From NCBI GenBank assembly GCA_022340865.1, contig JAJDNC010000103.1, positions 124,001 to 188,000 on the forward strand: DNA of 64,000 bases, read 5' to 3'. The notes under the pieces were generated by a model, which saw only the letters and a program-made list of their open reading frames with translations, made no database searches and had not been told where the DNA came from. Below, one piece after another: positions 29,060 to 39,486 of this stretch (position 1 is the first letter of the stretch; every line of letters begins with the position of its first letter). The translations under genes and the position numbers were made by a program. Source of the stretch: Gemmatimonadota bacterium. Lineage in GTDB: Bacteria > Gemmatimonadota > Gemmatimonadetes > Longimicrobiales > Gaopeijiaceae.

Positions 29060-30343
29060 ATGCTCGACATCCGCCGTTTCCGCCACGAGCCCGACGAGGT
29101 GAGGCGCGGCCTCGCGCGCCGGGGGAACGCGGAGTATCCCGCAGTGGTCGCGGAGGTGCAGGCCCTGGACGAGGCGCGCCGCGCGGCCGTCGGCCAGGTG
29201 GACGAGCTCAAGGCGGAGCGCAACGAGGCCTCCAGGAAGATCGGTGCCCTCAAGCGCGCCGGCGAGAGCGCCGACGAGCTCGTCGCGGCCATGCGCGCCT
29301 TGGGCGAGCGCATCACCGAGCTGGACGAGGTGGTGCGGGCCAACGAGGCACGGGTGCAGGAGGTCCTGCTGGCGGTGCCCAACATTCCCTTGGACGAGGT
29401 GCCGGAAGGGGCCGAGGACGCCAACCGGGTGGTGTCGGTGTGGGGCGAGCCGCGCGCGGTCACCTTCCAGCCCCGGTGCCACTGGGAGCTGGGTGAGGCG
29501 CTGGGGGTTCTGGACCTCCCCCGCGGCGCCCGCATCAGCGGCTCGGGCTTTCCGGTGCTCCGCGGCGCGGGTGCGCGCCTCCAGCGCGCGCTCATCAACT
29601 TCTTCCTCGACGTACACACGGGCGAGCACGGGTACGAAGAGCTGCGCGTCCCTTATCTGGTGACGCGGCAGACCCTTACCGGCACCGGGCAACTCCCCAA
29701 GTTCGCCGAGGAGTCGTACCAGACGGAGCGGGACGACCTGTGGCTCATCCCTACGGCGGAGGTGCCGGTGACGAACCTGCACCGCGACGAGATCCTCGAG
29801 GCTTCGGACATGCCCGTGCGCTACACGGCGTACTCGCCCTGCTTCCGGCGTGAAGCGGGCGCGGCGGGGAAGGATACCCGGGGCCTGCTGCGCGTGCACC
29901 AGTTCGACAAGGTGGAGCTGGTGCGCTACGAGCGCCCCGAGCGGAGCCGCGAAGCCCTGGAGGAGCTCACGCGGGAGGCCGAGACGCTCCTCGAGCGTCT
30001 GGGGCTGCACTACCGGCGGGTTCTGCTGGCCACCGGCGATCTGGGCTTCAGCGGAGCCATGACCTACGACCTGGAAGCGTGGGCGCCCGGTGTGGGGGCC
30101 TGGCTGGAGGTGTCCAGCTGCACGTCCTTCACGGACTACCAGGCCCGCAGGGCGAACCTGCGCTTTCGGCCCGGGCCGGGAAAGAAGCCGGAGTACGTGC
30201 ACACGCTCAACGGGTCGGCGCTGGCGCTGCCGCGCGTCGTGGCCGCGCTCCTGGAGACGTATCAGGAGGAGGACGGTACCGTGGTGATCCCGGAGGTCCT
30301 GCGTCCCTACCTGGGCCTCGAGCGCCTGGCTCCTCTGGCGTAG
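29060..30343 (+). CDS. serS: Serine-tRNA ligase
   Basis: [61 protein letters not shown]; class II motif 3 near C-terminus. Confidence 0.96.
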   Translation: MLDIRRFRHEPDEVRRGLARRGNAEYPAVVAEVQALDEARRAAVGQVDELKAERNEASRKIGALKRAGESADELVAAMRALGERITELDEVVRANEARVQEVLLAVPNIPLDEVPEGAEDANRVVSVWGEPRAVTFQPRCHWELGEALGVLDLPRGARISGSGFPVLRGAGARLQRALINFFLDVHTGEHGYEELRVPYLVTRQTLTGTGQLPKFAEESYQTERDDLWLIPTAEVPVTNLHRDEILEASDMPVRYTAYSPCFRREAGAAGKDTRGLLRVHQFDKVELVRYERPERSREALEELTREAETLLERLGLHYRRVLLATGDLGFSGAMTYDLEAWAPGVGAWLEVSSCTSFTDYQARRANLRFRPGPGKKPEYVHTLNGSALALPRVVAALLETYQEEDGTVVIPEVLRPYLGLERLAPLA

Positions 30344-30370
30344 CCTGGGGCCCCCCGCGATCGTCCGGCC

Positions 30371-31552
30371 ATGACCCGCATCCGGTGGCCCGTCGCGCTG
30401 GCGACCTTGTTCGTCATCCTGCTGGGGTCGTACGTCGTGTACAGCTTCGAGATCGTGCAGGCCCTGAGGTCGGAGGCCGGCACGCTCACCGAGATCTACT
30501 CCGAGATCCAGGACGCCCTCAGTGACACCACCGCCGCCCGGGCTGAGGACGCCCTGTACCGGCTCCAGACCAAGGTCATCCAGTCGGGTGTGCCCCTGAT
30601 CCTCACCGGCCCCAACGACGACACGATCCTGGACGCGCGCAACCTCGGCGTGAACGTGGACCTGAACACGCCCCAGGGCCAGAAGCGTGTGCGCGACATC
30701 ATGCACGGGCTCGACGAGCGACACCCGCCGGTGCTGGGGGCTGGACTCCAGCACATCCACTACGGGGACACGCCCCAGGTGCGGAGCCTCCAGCGCATTC
30801 CCTTCCTTCTGGCCGGGGCGCTTCTGCTCACCGTGTTCGTGGGCTTCACCATGATCCGCACGCAGCGCCGTGCCGAGAGCGAGCGCGCGTGGACCTCCAT
30901 GGCGCGGGAGCTGGCCCACCAGCTCGGCACGCCGCTGTCTTCTCTCCAGGGATGGCTCGAGGTGCTCAAGCTCCCCGACGAGGAACGCCCCGGCTCGCTC
31001 CAGGAGTCGGACATAGCCGACGCCATCCAGGAGGACCTCGTCCGGCTGGAGCGTGTCAGCCACCGCTTCGAGCTCATCGGCCGCGAGCCCGAGCTGCGCG
31101 GGGTCTCGCTGCACAAGATCGCCCGGGACCTGGAGCGGTACCTCGCCGCCCGGCTGCCCAAGCTGGGGCGCGGGGTGGATCTGGTCCTCGACGTGCCCAG
31201 CAACCTCCCGCAGGTGAAGGGCAACGAGGTGCTGCTCGTGTGGGCCCTGGAGAACGTGGTGAAGAACGCGCTGGACGCGCTGGCCGGGCGCGGAGGGCGC
31301 ATCTCCATCTACGCACGCCAGATGGGCGAGGGGTGGGTGAGCCTGCGCATCCGTGACACCGGTCCCGGCGTCGATCCGGAGATCCGGGACCGTATCTTCG
31401 ATCCCGGCATCACGTCCAAATCCGGGGGCTGGGGTGTGGGGTTGGCGCTCTCCCGGCGCATCGTCGAGGGCGTCCACAGAGGTCGTATCGAGCTGCTGGA
31501 CGGGGGCGACGGAACCACCTTCCAGATCCGTCTGCCGGTGGCCGATGCCTGA
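30371..31552 (+). CDS. Sensor histidine kinase with variant H-box
   Basis: Two TMs flanking ~105 aa sensor region; ELAHQLGTPLSSLQGW; N-box VVKNALDAL; GPGVDPEIRDRIFDPG; GWGVGLALSRRI. Confidence 0.9.
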   Translation: MTRIRWPVALATLFVILLGSYVVYSFEIVQALRSEAGTLTEIYSEIQDALSDTTAARAEDALYRLQTKVIQSGVPLILTGPNDDTILDARNLGVNVDLNTPQGQKRVRDIMHGLDERHPPVLGAGLQHIHYGDTPQVRSLQRIPFLLAGALLLTVFVGFTMIRTQRRAESERAWTSMARELAHQLGTPLSSLQGWLEVLKLPDEERPGSLQESDIADAIQEDLVRLERVSHRFELIGREPELRGVSLHKIARDLERYLAARLPKLGRGVDLVLDVPSNLPQVKGNEVLLVWALENVVKNALDALAGRGGRISIYARQMGEGWVSLRIRDTGPGVDPEIRDRIFDPGITSKSGGWGVGLALSRRIVEGVHRGRIELLDGGDGTTFQIRLPVADA

Positions 31553-33827
31553 GGGCTCCGGTTCCCACGACGGCACCTCCCACCTCGAGGGTTTGAACCC
31601 CGAGCAACGCCAGGCCACCGAGCACTTCGAGGGTCCCATCCTGGTGCTGGCGGGAGCAGGCTCGGGAAAGACCCGGGTGCTCACCGCGCGCATCTGTCAC
31701 CTCGTCCGGGAGCACGGGGTCGCTCCCGACCGGATTCTCGCGGTGACCTTCACCAACAAGGCCGCCGGCGAGATGCGGGAACGCATCGCCCGCTTCCTGG
31801 GGGCGGCGCCCGCGGGCATGTGGGTCGGCACGTTCCATGCCGTCGGCGCGCGCCTGCTGCGTCGGCACGCCGACCGCCTGGGATGGGACCGCACGTTCAC
31901 GATCCTGGACGCCGACGCCTCGCTCCGCCTGGTGAAGAAGGTGCAGGAATCGGTGGGTCTCGACACGAAGCGGTGGAACCCGAAGGCCATCCGCGCGGAG
32001 ATGTCCAACGCCAAGAACCAGCTCGTGGACGCCGGGACCTTCGCCCGGGACAACGAGGGCTCCTTCGACATCTTCGTGCGGAGCGTGGCGAAGGTGTTCG
32101 GACCCTACCAGCAGGCGCTCCACGACCAGAACGCCTTCGACTTCGACGATCTGCTCATGAAGCCCGTGGAGCTCCTCGAGGCGCGCTCCGAGCTCCTCCG
32201 GCGCTACCGCGAGCGCTTCGCGTTCATCCTCGTGGACGAGTACCAGGACACCAACCGGGCCCAGTTCCGCTTCCTGGAGCTGCTGGCGGCGGAGCACGGG
32301 AACCTCATGGTGGTGGGCGACGACGACCAGTCCATCTACGGCTGGCGGGGTGCGGACATCCGCAACATCCTCGACTTCGAGAAGGCGTTCCCGGGAGCGC
32401 GCGTGGTACGGTTGGAGCGGAACTACCGCTCCACCCGGAGGATCCTGGAGGCGGCCAACGCGGTCATCGCCGAGAACGTCGACCGCAAGGGCAAGACGCT
32501 GCGCACCGAGCGTACGGGCGGCGAGTCCATCACGCTGGTGGAGGCCTACGACGAGACCGACGAGGCTCGGTGCGTGGTGGAGGACATCCGGGTCCGCTAC
32601 GAGCAGACGCCGGGCAGCGCGTACCGGGATTTCGCGGTGCTGTACCGCACCAACGCACAGGCGCGGGCCCTGGAGGACGCCTTCCGCCGGGAGGGCACGC
32701 CGTACCAGGTCATCGGCAGCGTGCGCTTCTACGAGCGCCGTGAGATCCAGGACGTACTGGCCTATCTGCGCCTCATCTCCAACCCGAAGGACGCCGGCGC
32801 CTTCGACCGGGTGGTGAACTACCCGCGGCGGGGGATCGGCGCGACCTCCCAGGAGCGACTGACGCGGTGGGCCGCCGAGCGGGGCCTGACGCTCCTGGAG
32901 GCCGCCGCCCGGGCCGACGAGGCGCCGAGCGTGCCCGCCGGCGCCACTCGAGGGCTCCGGGCCTTCGCGGACCTCGTCCAGCGCTATGGCCTACGCGCGA
33001 CGCAGGTAGGTGTCGGCGAGCTCCTGGAGGAGCTGGTGGAGGAGCTCGATCTCGTGCGTCAGCTCACCGACGAGGGGCCCGACGGCGAGGACCGCGCGCG
33101 CAACGTCGCGGAGCTCGTCGCCGGCGCCGTGGACTTCGACGCGGACCTGGTCGACTCGGTGAGCGCCGAGGACGTGGACACCTTCACGGAGCTGGACCTG
33201 TTCCTCCAGCAGGTGGCCCTCGTGGCCGACGTGGACAAGCTCGACCCCGACGCCGACGCCGTCACGCTCATGACGCTGCACAACGCCAAGGGGCTGGAGT
33301 TCCCGGTGGTGTACATCACCGGTCTCGAGGACGGCCTGTTCCCGCTGGCTCGGGCCTACGACGAGCCCGCGGAGCTGGAGGAGGAACGGCGGCTCTTCTA
33401 CGTGGGGCTCACGCGCGCCAAGGACAAGCTCTTCCTGAGCTGGGCGCGGCAGCGGCGCAGGGCGGGGGACTTCACCTACGGCACGCTGTCACCCTTCGTC
33501 GAGGCCATTCCCCGCGAGCTCCGTGACGAGCACCTGAGCGCGCGTCTCCGTCTCGTGGCCACTTCGACCCCGCACCGGAGCAGGCGCCGTTTCCACGACG
33601 ACCACGAGCCGCGCTACGAGCCGGAGGCCGACGGAGATTACGGCGTCAACCAGGACCTCCCACGCTACGTGCGGGGAGAGCGCGTCCTCCACCAGACCTT
33701 CGGCTCGGGTGCCGTGGTGGAGGTCACCGGCTTCGGCCGGGACCTGAAGGTGACGGTGGATTTCGACGACGTGGGTAGAAAGAAGCTCCTGGTGCGCTAC
33801 GCCAACCTGGAGAAGGACTGGCCGTGA
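31545..33827 (+). CDS. pcrA: UvrD/PcrA-family ATP-dependent DNA helicase
   Basis: LNPEQRQATEHFEGPILVLAGAGSGKTRVLTARI; DEYQDTNRAQ; VGDDDQSIYGWRGADIRNIL; TLMTLHNAKGLEFPVVYITGLEDGLFP. Confidence 0.95.
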   Translation: MPEGSGSHDGTSHLEGLNPEQRQATEHFEGPILVLAGAGSGKTRVLTARICHLVREHGVAPDRILAVTFTNKAAGEMRERIARFLGAAPAGMWVGTFHAVGARLLRRHADRLGWDRTFTILDADASLRLVKKVQESVGLDTKRWNPKAIRAEMSNAKNQLVDAGTFARDNEGSFDIFVRSVAKVFGPYQQALHDQNAFDFDDLLMKPVELLEARSELLRRYRERFAFILVDEYQDTNRAQFRFLELLAAEHGNLMVVGDDDQSIYGWRGADIRNILDFEKAFPGARVVRLERNYRSTRRILEAANAVIAENVDRKGKTLRTERTGGESITLVEAYDETDEARCVVEDIRVRYEQTPGSAYRDFAVLYRTNAQARALEDAFRREGTPYQVIGSVRFYERREIQDVLAYLRLISNPKDAGAFDRVVNYPRRGIGATSQERLTRWAAERGLTLLEAAARADEAPSVPAGATRGLRAFADLVQRYGLRATQVGVGELLEELVEELDLVRQLTDEGPDGEDRARNVAELVAGAVDFDADLVDSVSAEDVDTFTELDLFLQQVALVADVDKLDPDADAVTLMTLHNAKGLEFPVVYITGLEDGLFPLARAYDEPAELEEERRLFYVGLTRAKDKLFLSWARQRRRAGDFTYGTLSPFVEAIPRELRDEHLSARLRLVATSTPHRSRRRFHDDHEPRYEPEADGDYGVNQDLPRYVRGERVLHQTFGSGAVVEVTGFGRDLKVTVDFDDVGRKKLLVRYANLEKDWP

Positions 33828-33915
33828 CGGACGCCATGATTCCCACGGTACTTCCTCCTGCGTCCCAACTGTTACGTTTTATGGCTCTTCGCATGAGACC
33901 CGAGATGGGAGCACC

Positions 33916-36024
33916 GTGAACCACAGCAGACAGCTGCGCAAAGAGTGGCTGCGCGCCCGACGTAACGTCGACCTGGCCACGCATCGAGTCCGTGGCCTCG
34001 CCAGGGGGCAGCACTTCCGGCTCCTTCTGCTGGCGGCCGTCGTCGGGATCGTGGCGGGGCTCGGGGCGGCGGGCGTCAAGGAGCTCATCCACGGGATGCA
34101 GTGGCTGCTCTGGGGGGCACACGGGCGTGGCGACATCCTGGAGGCCATAGGATGGGTGGCGCGCTGGAAGATCCTGATCCTGCCCGCCGTCGGCGGCCTG
34201 TTCGTAGGTCCCCTCGTCTGGTTCGCGGCCCGGGACGCGTCCGGGCACGGCGTCCCCGAGGTCGTGGAAGCGCTGCTCATGCGCGGCGGCATCATCCGGG
34301 GTCGGGTCGCGGTGGTGAAGGCGATGGCCGCCTCCTTCACGCTGGGATCCGGCGGGAGCGCCGGCCGCGAGGGCCCCATGATCCAGATCGGCGCGTCGCT
34401 GGGCTCGGTGGTCGCCCAGATCACGCGCCTGGGCGAGGAGGACGTGCGGACCCTCGTGGCCGCCGGCGCGGCCGGCGGGCTCGCGGCGGCCTTCAACGCC
34501 CCCATCGCCGGCTCCCTGTTCGCCCTCGAGGTCGTGCTGGGCGACTTCGCCATCGCGTCGTTCTCGCCGGTGGTCATGGCGGGTGTCACCGCCACGGTGG
34601 TGACGCGTGCGCTCTCCGGCGGGGCTCCGACCTTCCAGATTCCCCCGTACACGCTCACCTCCCCCCTCGAGTTCATCCCCTACGTCTTCCTCGGGATCCT
34701 GGCCGGGTTCGTGGCGTTGAGCTTCACGCTCTTCATGTACGGCCAGGAGAAGGCGTGGGAGCGCACGTCCCTGCCGCCCTGGGTGAGGCCGGCGGCGGGC
34801 GGGCTCATCGTCGGCGCCATCGGTCTCTTCTTCCCACAGATCCTCGGTGTCGGCCACGTGGCCATGGACCGCATGCTGGAGGGGCACTTCCCCATGGGGC
34901 TCCTCCTGGCTCTCGTGGTGGCGAAGATCGTCGCCACGTCGCTCACTCTCGGCTCGGGCGGCTCCGGCGGCGTCTTCGTACCGTCCCTGTTCGTGGGGTC
35001 GGCGCTGGGAGGCGCCGTGGGCATGGCCGTGCAGAGGTGGGCGCCCTTCCCCCACGGCAGTCCCGGGGCATACGCGCTGGTGGGCATGGGCGCCGTGGTG
35101 GCGGCCACCGCTCACGCTCCCTTGACGGGCATCGTCATCATGCTCGAGATGACGCGTGACTACCAGATCATCCTTCCCGTCATGCTGGCGTGTATCCTGT
35201 CCTCCGTGGTGGCGTCCTCCCTCAAGGGCGAGTCCATCTACACGCAGAAGCTGAAGTTCAAGGGCATCGCCATGCGACAGGGCCGGGAGGAGACCATCCT
35301 CCGGCAGATGAGCGTGCGCTCGGTCCTGCACACCGAGTACCGGTCGTTCACGGAGGATGCCCCCCTGGGCACCATCCTCGGCGAGGCGCTGGGCGTCTCC
35401 CAGACGACCTTTCCCGTCGTGGAGCCGGACGGCAGCCTGGCGGGCGTGATCCGCGTCCAGGACCTGCACCGATCCCTGGCGGATCGGGGGCCCCTGGAGG
35501 CCGTGCTGGTCGCCGCGGACCTGATGTCGCCCACCGAGGTGCTGAACAAGGACGACAACGTGGAGCAGGCCCTGGACCTGCTCACGGACACCGGCGCCGA
35601 CCTGCTCCCCGTGGTGGGCGACGACGGCCGCCTTCTGGGCGTGGTGTACGCCTCCGACGTGCTGGAGCGGTACTCCCACGAGCTGCAGAAGCTGCGCCTG
35701 GCGTCCTCGTTGGCGCAGAGGCGGAGCTTCTCCATCGAGACGGAGGGGGTGGAGCTGGGTCACGGCATGCGCCTCGCCGAGGTGGATGCGCCGGCCGCGC
35801 TGCGGGGACGGACCCTGCGGGAGATCCAGCTCCGGTCGCGGTTCGGGGTGGAGGTCCTCTACGTCCTCAAGGGACCATACCATATCCGCAAGATGGCCGA
35901 CCCGGACCTCGCCATCGAGGCGCACGACCGCATGGTGGTGATGGCGGAGGCATCGGCGCTGCGGGCCTTCCTGGAGACCATGGACGCCCACGTGCAGCAA
36001 GCGTCGGCGCACGCCGGAGGCTGA
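33916..36024 (+). CDS. ClC-family chloride channel with CBS pair and TrkA-C domain
   Basis: ASGHGVPEVVEAL, GSGGSAGREGPMIQIGAS, AAFNAPIAGSLFALEVVLGDF, GSGGSGGVFVPSLFVG; CBS repeats; C-terminal RCK_C-like region. Confidence 0.92.
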   Translation: MNHSRQLRKEWLRARRNVDLATHRVRGLARGQHFRLLLLAAVVGIVAGLGAAGVKELIHGMQWLLWGAHGRGDILEAIGWVARWKILILPAVGGLFVGPLVWFAARDASGHGVPEVVEALLMRGGIIRGRVAVVKAMAASFTLGSGGSAGREGPMIQIGASLGSVVAQITRLGEEDVRTLVAAGAAGGLAAAFNAPIAGSLFALEVVLGDFAIASFSPVVMAGVTATVVTRALSGGAPTFQIPPYTLTSPLEFIPYVFLGILAGFVALSFTLFMYGQEKAWERTSLPPWVRPAAGGLIVGAIGLFFPQILGVGHVAMDRMLEGHFPMGLLLALVVAKIVATSLTLGSGGSGGVFVPSLFVGSALGGAVGMAVQRWAPFPHGSPGAYALVGMGAVVAATAHAPLTGIVIMLEMTRDYQIILPVMLACILSSVVASSLKGESIYTQKLKFKGIAMRQGREETILRQMSVRSVLHTEYRSFTEDAPLGTILGEALGVSQTTFPVVEPDGSLAGVIRVQDLHRSLADRGPLEAVLVAADLMSPTEVLNKDDNVEQALDLLTDTGADLLPVVGDDGRLLGVVYASDVLERYSHELQKLRLASSLAQRRSFSIETEGVELGHGMRLAEVDAPAALRGRTLREIQLRSRFGVEVLYVLKGPYHIRKMADPDLAIEAHDRMVVMAEASALRAFLETMDAHVQQASAHAGG

Positions 36025-36076
36025 TGGGGCGACGCGGTCGGCAGGGCGGGAGGCCACTCGGCCGAAGCGACCCGCC

Positions 36077-37063
36077 TCAACTCCGCCGACTTCTGCGCCG
36101 CCGCCGCCGGGGCCCGCGCGGCTGCTTGCCTTGCGTCCGCGCGGTGATGGCCGGGGCGAAGTCCGTGTCCGTGACCTCGGGCCAGTAGCGCAGCGGCTCC
36201 GTGGAGAAGGGGAAGAAGTCCTCCGCCATCTCCGCGAGCACCTCCGGGTGGTCCGCCGCGTGGTCGGAGAGGGCCAGTCGTCGGGCCTTCTTCGCCAGCC
36301 GAAGGCTGAGCTCACCCACCGGGTCCAGGGAGGCGGCCGGTGACGTGCCACGGTCCCGCAGGTAGCCCACGACCTGGTCGAACGAACGGGCGAAGTAGTC
36401 GTCCACCGCGGGATCCGGGAGGTCGAAGCGGGACTTGGCCAGGACCTTGTCGAAGACCCGCTGCCAGCGCTCGTACCCCTGAAAGCGGATCATCTGGCGG
36501 AAGATCATCCGGTTGGTCCGGAAGCTGAAGATCGTACGGCTGAGCACGTCGTCGAAGAGGGCATCCGCATCGGTGTGGTCGTATTCCACGACGAGGTGCC
36601 GCGCCTGGCTCAGGAAGTCCTCCCCCACGTGCATGTCCATCCGGTGCTCCCAGTACGTGTGGCCGATGGCCTGGGTGGTGCTGGTGAGCAGCAGCTGTCG
36701 CGGGACGAAGACGTTGTGGGCGACGGTGTCCGCCGCCAGATGCGCGAGGTAGCCGTAGCCCACCGCGGCGAGCGGCTCGGAGTCCGCCGCCTCGAGGATC
36801 TCCTCTCCCACCGACCAGTTGTGGCAGTGCCGACCTTCGGGGACGTACTTCTTGGCGAAGGAGATGTCCGCGGCGACGGATCCGTAGAGGAAGTGCAGCG
36901 GAAAGCGTGCCAGCACCGCCTGCACCGCGGGGGGGACGAGGTAGAGTGCGCTCAGGAGCGCCTCACCCAGGCCTACATGGGTGGCCGGTCCCCAGGCCCA
37001 CAGGGGTTGGGGGACGAGCAGCAGCCAGCCCAGACACAGGGCGAGAGCGGCGAGGAGGGTCAC
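36077..37063 (-). CDS. Zinc-dependent phospholipase C domain protein
   Basis: AWGPATHVGLGEALL; CHNWSVGEE; GYLAHLAADTVAHNVFVPRQL His-rich metal-site pattern. Confidence 0.75.
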   Translation of the reverse strand: MTLLAALALCLGWLLLVPQPLWAWGPATHVGLGEALLSALYLVPPAVQAVLARFPLHFLYGSVAADISFAKKYVPEGRHCHNWSVGEEILEAADSEPLAAVGYGYLAHLAADTVAHNVFVPRQLLLTSTTQAIGHTYWEHRMDMHVGEDFLSQARHLVVEYDHTDADALFDDVLSRTIFSFRTNRMIFRQMIRFQGYERWQRVFDKVLAKSRFDLPDPAVDDYFARSFDQVVGYLRDRGTSPAASLDPVGELSLRLAKKARRLALSDHAADHPEVLAEMAEDFFPFSTEPLRYWPEVTDTDFAPAITARTQGKQPRGPRRRRRRSRRS

Positions 37064-37082
37064 GATGTCTCGCGGTGCGGCG

Positions 37083-37757
37083 TCAGCCCGTGGTGGAGCG
37101 CGGTACGGGAACGTCGACGTCCGTAGGTGCGGCGGGACCCTCCGGGTCGTCCTCCGGCGACTCGGCTTCCTCCCCGAGCGTTCCCTCGTCGGTCGCGTGA
37201 GTGGGGTTGGGTTCCCCCTCGACGAGCGCGGCCATGTCGCCCTCCCCTTCGGGAAGGGCCCCGCCGGCGGCGGATGGCCTGGGCCTCGTGATGCTGCGCG
37301 CCCCCTCGCGCACGCCCCGCACGGTGGACGCGGCGTCGATGAAGATGTCCTCGGCCTCTCCCTGCACGACCTCCATGAGTGCGTTGAACTCCTCGATGCG
37401 CTCCTCCATGCGGTTCGACGCCTGGTGCAACCGCTCGGTGAGCGCCTTCACCGACGCGTTCACTCGCTCCACGTCGGTGCGCAGCGCATGGGTGACGAAC
37501 TCCACGTTGTCGGAGATGGCGCGGGCGCGGTCGGATACGGGGCCGAGCCCCTGCCGGACGCCTGCGCGGACGTCCTTCAGCGTGCGATCCGCGCGCGCCA
37601 TCAGGCGTGCCAGAGCCAGCGACATGACCACCACGGCCACCGCCACGACGATGAGCGAGATGTCCACGGCGAGGCCGAGGCCGTCGCGAGCGGCCACGGC
37701 CACCACCGTATCCCGGACGGGGCTCTGCAGCAGGCTGTGGGCGAGGGTCGAGATCAT
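37083..37757 (-). CDS. Membrane-anchored coiled-coil protein, DUF948-like
   Basis: N-terminal TM (LIVVAVAVVVMSLALARLM) followed by long amphipathic helices. Confidence 0.55.
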   Translation of the reverse strand: MISTLAHSLLQSPVRDTVVAVAARDGLGLAVDISLIVVAVAVVVMSLALARLMARADRTLKDVRAGVRQGLGPVSDRARAISDNVEFVTHALRTDVERVNASVKALTERLHQASNRMEERIEEFNALMEVVQGEAEDIFIDAASTVRGVREGARSITRPRPSAAGGALPEGEGDMAALVEGEPNPTHATDEGTLGEEAESPEDDPEGPAAPTDVDVPVPRSTTG

Positions 37758-37996
37758 CGACCTAGTCTAACCGACGGCGCGGTCATCGAGCCAGACCGGG
37801 TCGTCTCGCAAAGGCCTCCACGTGCCACCATCCGCGACCATGTGCGTGCTCCCGGGACCGCCCGCCGGGGTGGGGAGGGGACGTCGGCATGTATCCTGCA
37901 TCCTCCACGTGCAGAGCTATATGGACGGAAGGCGGGTGCCGGGCGGACGTCGGCCCGGGCGCCCTTCCAGGACCAGGGAGAGCAGTGATGGGTCGG

Positions 37997-38026
37997 TTGC
38001 TGGCGGTCGATGGTGCTGGGTATCTT
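37997..38026 (+). promoter_or_regulatory. Candidate promoter for murA
   Basis: TTGCTG-N18-TATCTT. Confidence 0.4.
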
Positions 38027-38113
38027 GCAGGCGCCGTGGCCCACGCCGCGGAGCCACGTTCCCGTGCCATCGCGCAGCTCAGGGAACCCCCGGAACACCC
38101 ATCATCGGATAGA

Positions 38114-39391
38114 ATGGCGACCTTCCGCGTGGAAGGCGGTCGACGGCTCGAGGGCCGCATCCGGCCGGCCGGAAACAAGAACGCGGCGCTGCCGTGCCTG
38201 GCGGCGACGGTGCTGGCCCGCGAGCCCGTGACCCTGGAGAACGTTCCGCGGATCCGCGACGTGCTGACCTTTCTCGAGATCGTGTCTTCTCTGGGCGCGG
38301 CGGTGGAGTGGACGGGCGCGAACGAGGTGACGGTGGATCCGCGCCCCCTGGCGGCGAACGCCATCGACCAGGGACTGGCGGAGGGGATCAGAGCGTCGCT
38401 CCTCCTCGCGGGGCCGCTGCTGGCCCGCTTCGGGCACGTGCAGCTGCCGCCACCCGGCGGGGACGTCATCGGACGCCGTCGCATGGACACGCACTTCCTC
38501 GCCTTCGAGGCTCTGGGGGCGAAGGTGGAGCTCAACGGCGGCTTCAGCATCCGGGCGCGCGAGCTCCGCGGGACGGACTTCTTCCTGGACGAGCCCTCGG
38601 TGACCGGAACCGAGAACGCGATCATGGCGGCGGTCCTCGCCCGCGGGCACACACGCTGGCGAAACGCGGCGGCGGAGCCCCACGTCCAGGACCTCTGCAA
38701 CATGCTCAACGCCATGGGTGCCGAGATCCGTGGGATCGGCACGCACGTCCTCGACATCGAAGGGGTGGACGCGCTCGGCGGCACCCGCTTCCGCATCGGC
38801 GGAGATCACATCGAGACGGGCTCCTTCATGGGGCTCGCCGCCGTCACGAAGAGCGAGATCACCGTCGAGGATGCGCCCGTGGAGCACCTCGACTCCACCG
38901 TGCTGGGGTTCCGCCGGCTGGGTGTGGAGTGCACGGTGCGGGGAAGCGACGTCGTCGTGCACGGCGACGCGCGCCACCGGATCCGCCAGGACGCCTTCGG
39001 ACACGTGCCGAAGATCGACGACGGACCGTGGCCGGCCTTCCCCGCCGACCTCACGTCCATCGCCCTGGTGACGGCCACGCAGTGCGAAGGCACGGTCCTG
39101 GTGCACGAGAAGATGTTCGAGTCCCGTATGTACTTTACGGACAAGCTCGTAGGCCTCGGCGCCTCGATCATCTTGTGCGATCCCCACAGGGCGGTGGTGG
39201 TGGGCCCCTCGCCCCTCAAGGGGGGTGTGGTGGAGAGCCCCGACATTCGCGCGGGGATGGCGCTCCTCATCGCCGCGCTGGGCGCCGACGGAACGAGCCA
39301 CATCAAGAACATCAGGCAGATCGAACGGGGGTACGAGCGTATCGACGAGCGGTTGCGCGAGCTCGGCGCGCACGTCGAGCGGGAGGACTGA
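38114..39391 (+). CDS. murA: UDP-N-acetylglucosamine 1-carboxyvinyltransferase
   Basis: GRIRPAGNKNAALPCLAATVLA; PPGGDVIGRRRMDTHFLAFEALGA; IETGSFMGLAAVTKSEITVEDAP; FPADLTSIALVTATQCEG. Confidence 0.94.
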   Translation: MATFRVEGGRRLEGRIRPAGNKNAALPCLAATVLAREPVTLENVPRIRDVLTFLEIVSSLGAAVEWTGANEVTVDPRPLAANAIDQGLAEGIRASLLLAGPLLARFGHVQLPPPGGDVIGRRRMDTHFLAFEALGAKVELNGGFSIRARELRGTDFFLDEPSVTGTENAIMAAVLARGHTRWRNAAAEPHVQDLCNMLNAMGAEIRGIGTHVLDIEGVDALGGTRFRIGGDHIETGSFMGLAAVTKSEITVEDAPVEHLDSTVLGFRRLGVECTVRGSDVVVHGDARHRIRQDAFGHVPKIDDGPWPAFPADLTSIALVTATQCEGTVLVHEKMFESRMYFTDKLVGLGASIILCDPHRAVVVGPSPLKGGVVESPDIRAGMALLIAALGADGTSHIKNIRQIERGYERIDERLRELGAHVERED

Positions 39392-39486
39392 ATCCTCGTC
39401 GCGCGCAGGGCGTAGGGTCGGATACGGCGGTGGCGTCCGGCCGCCGCGGGATGTCGACGCTCCGGGAACCAGGAGGGGATTCCAGC

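Noticed and set aside
29030-31693. 887-aa minus-strand ORF antisense to serS and the histidine kinase
   Set aside because: Shadow ORF of high-GC coding sequence; the plus-strand proteins have clear families, the antisense product has none
36077-36130. Arg-rich C-terminal tail ([12 protein letters not shown]) of the phospholipase C-like protein
   Set aside because: Basic low-complexity tails are common in high-GC genomes; no functional evidence
33724-36351. 875-aa minus-strand ORF opposite the ClC gene
   Set aside because: His/Arg/Gly-rich composition typical of antisense frames; no motif
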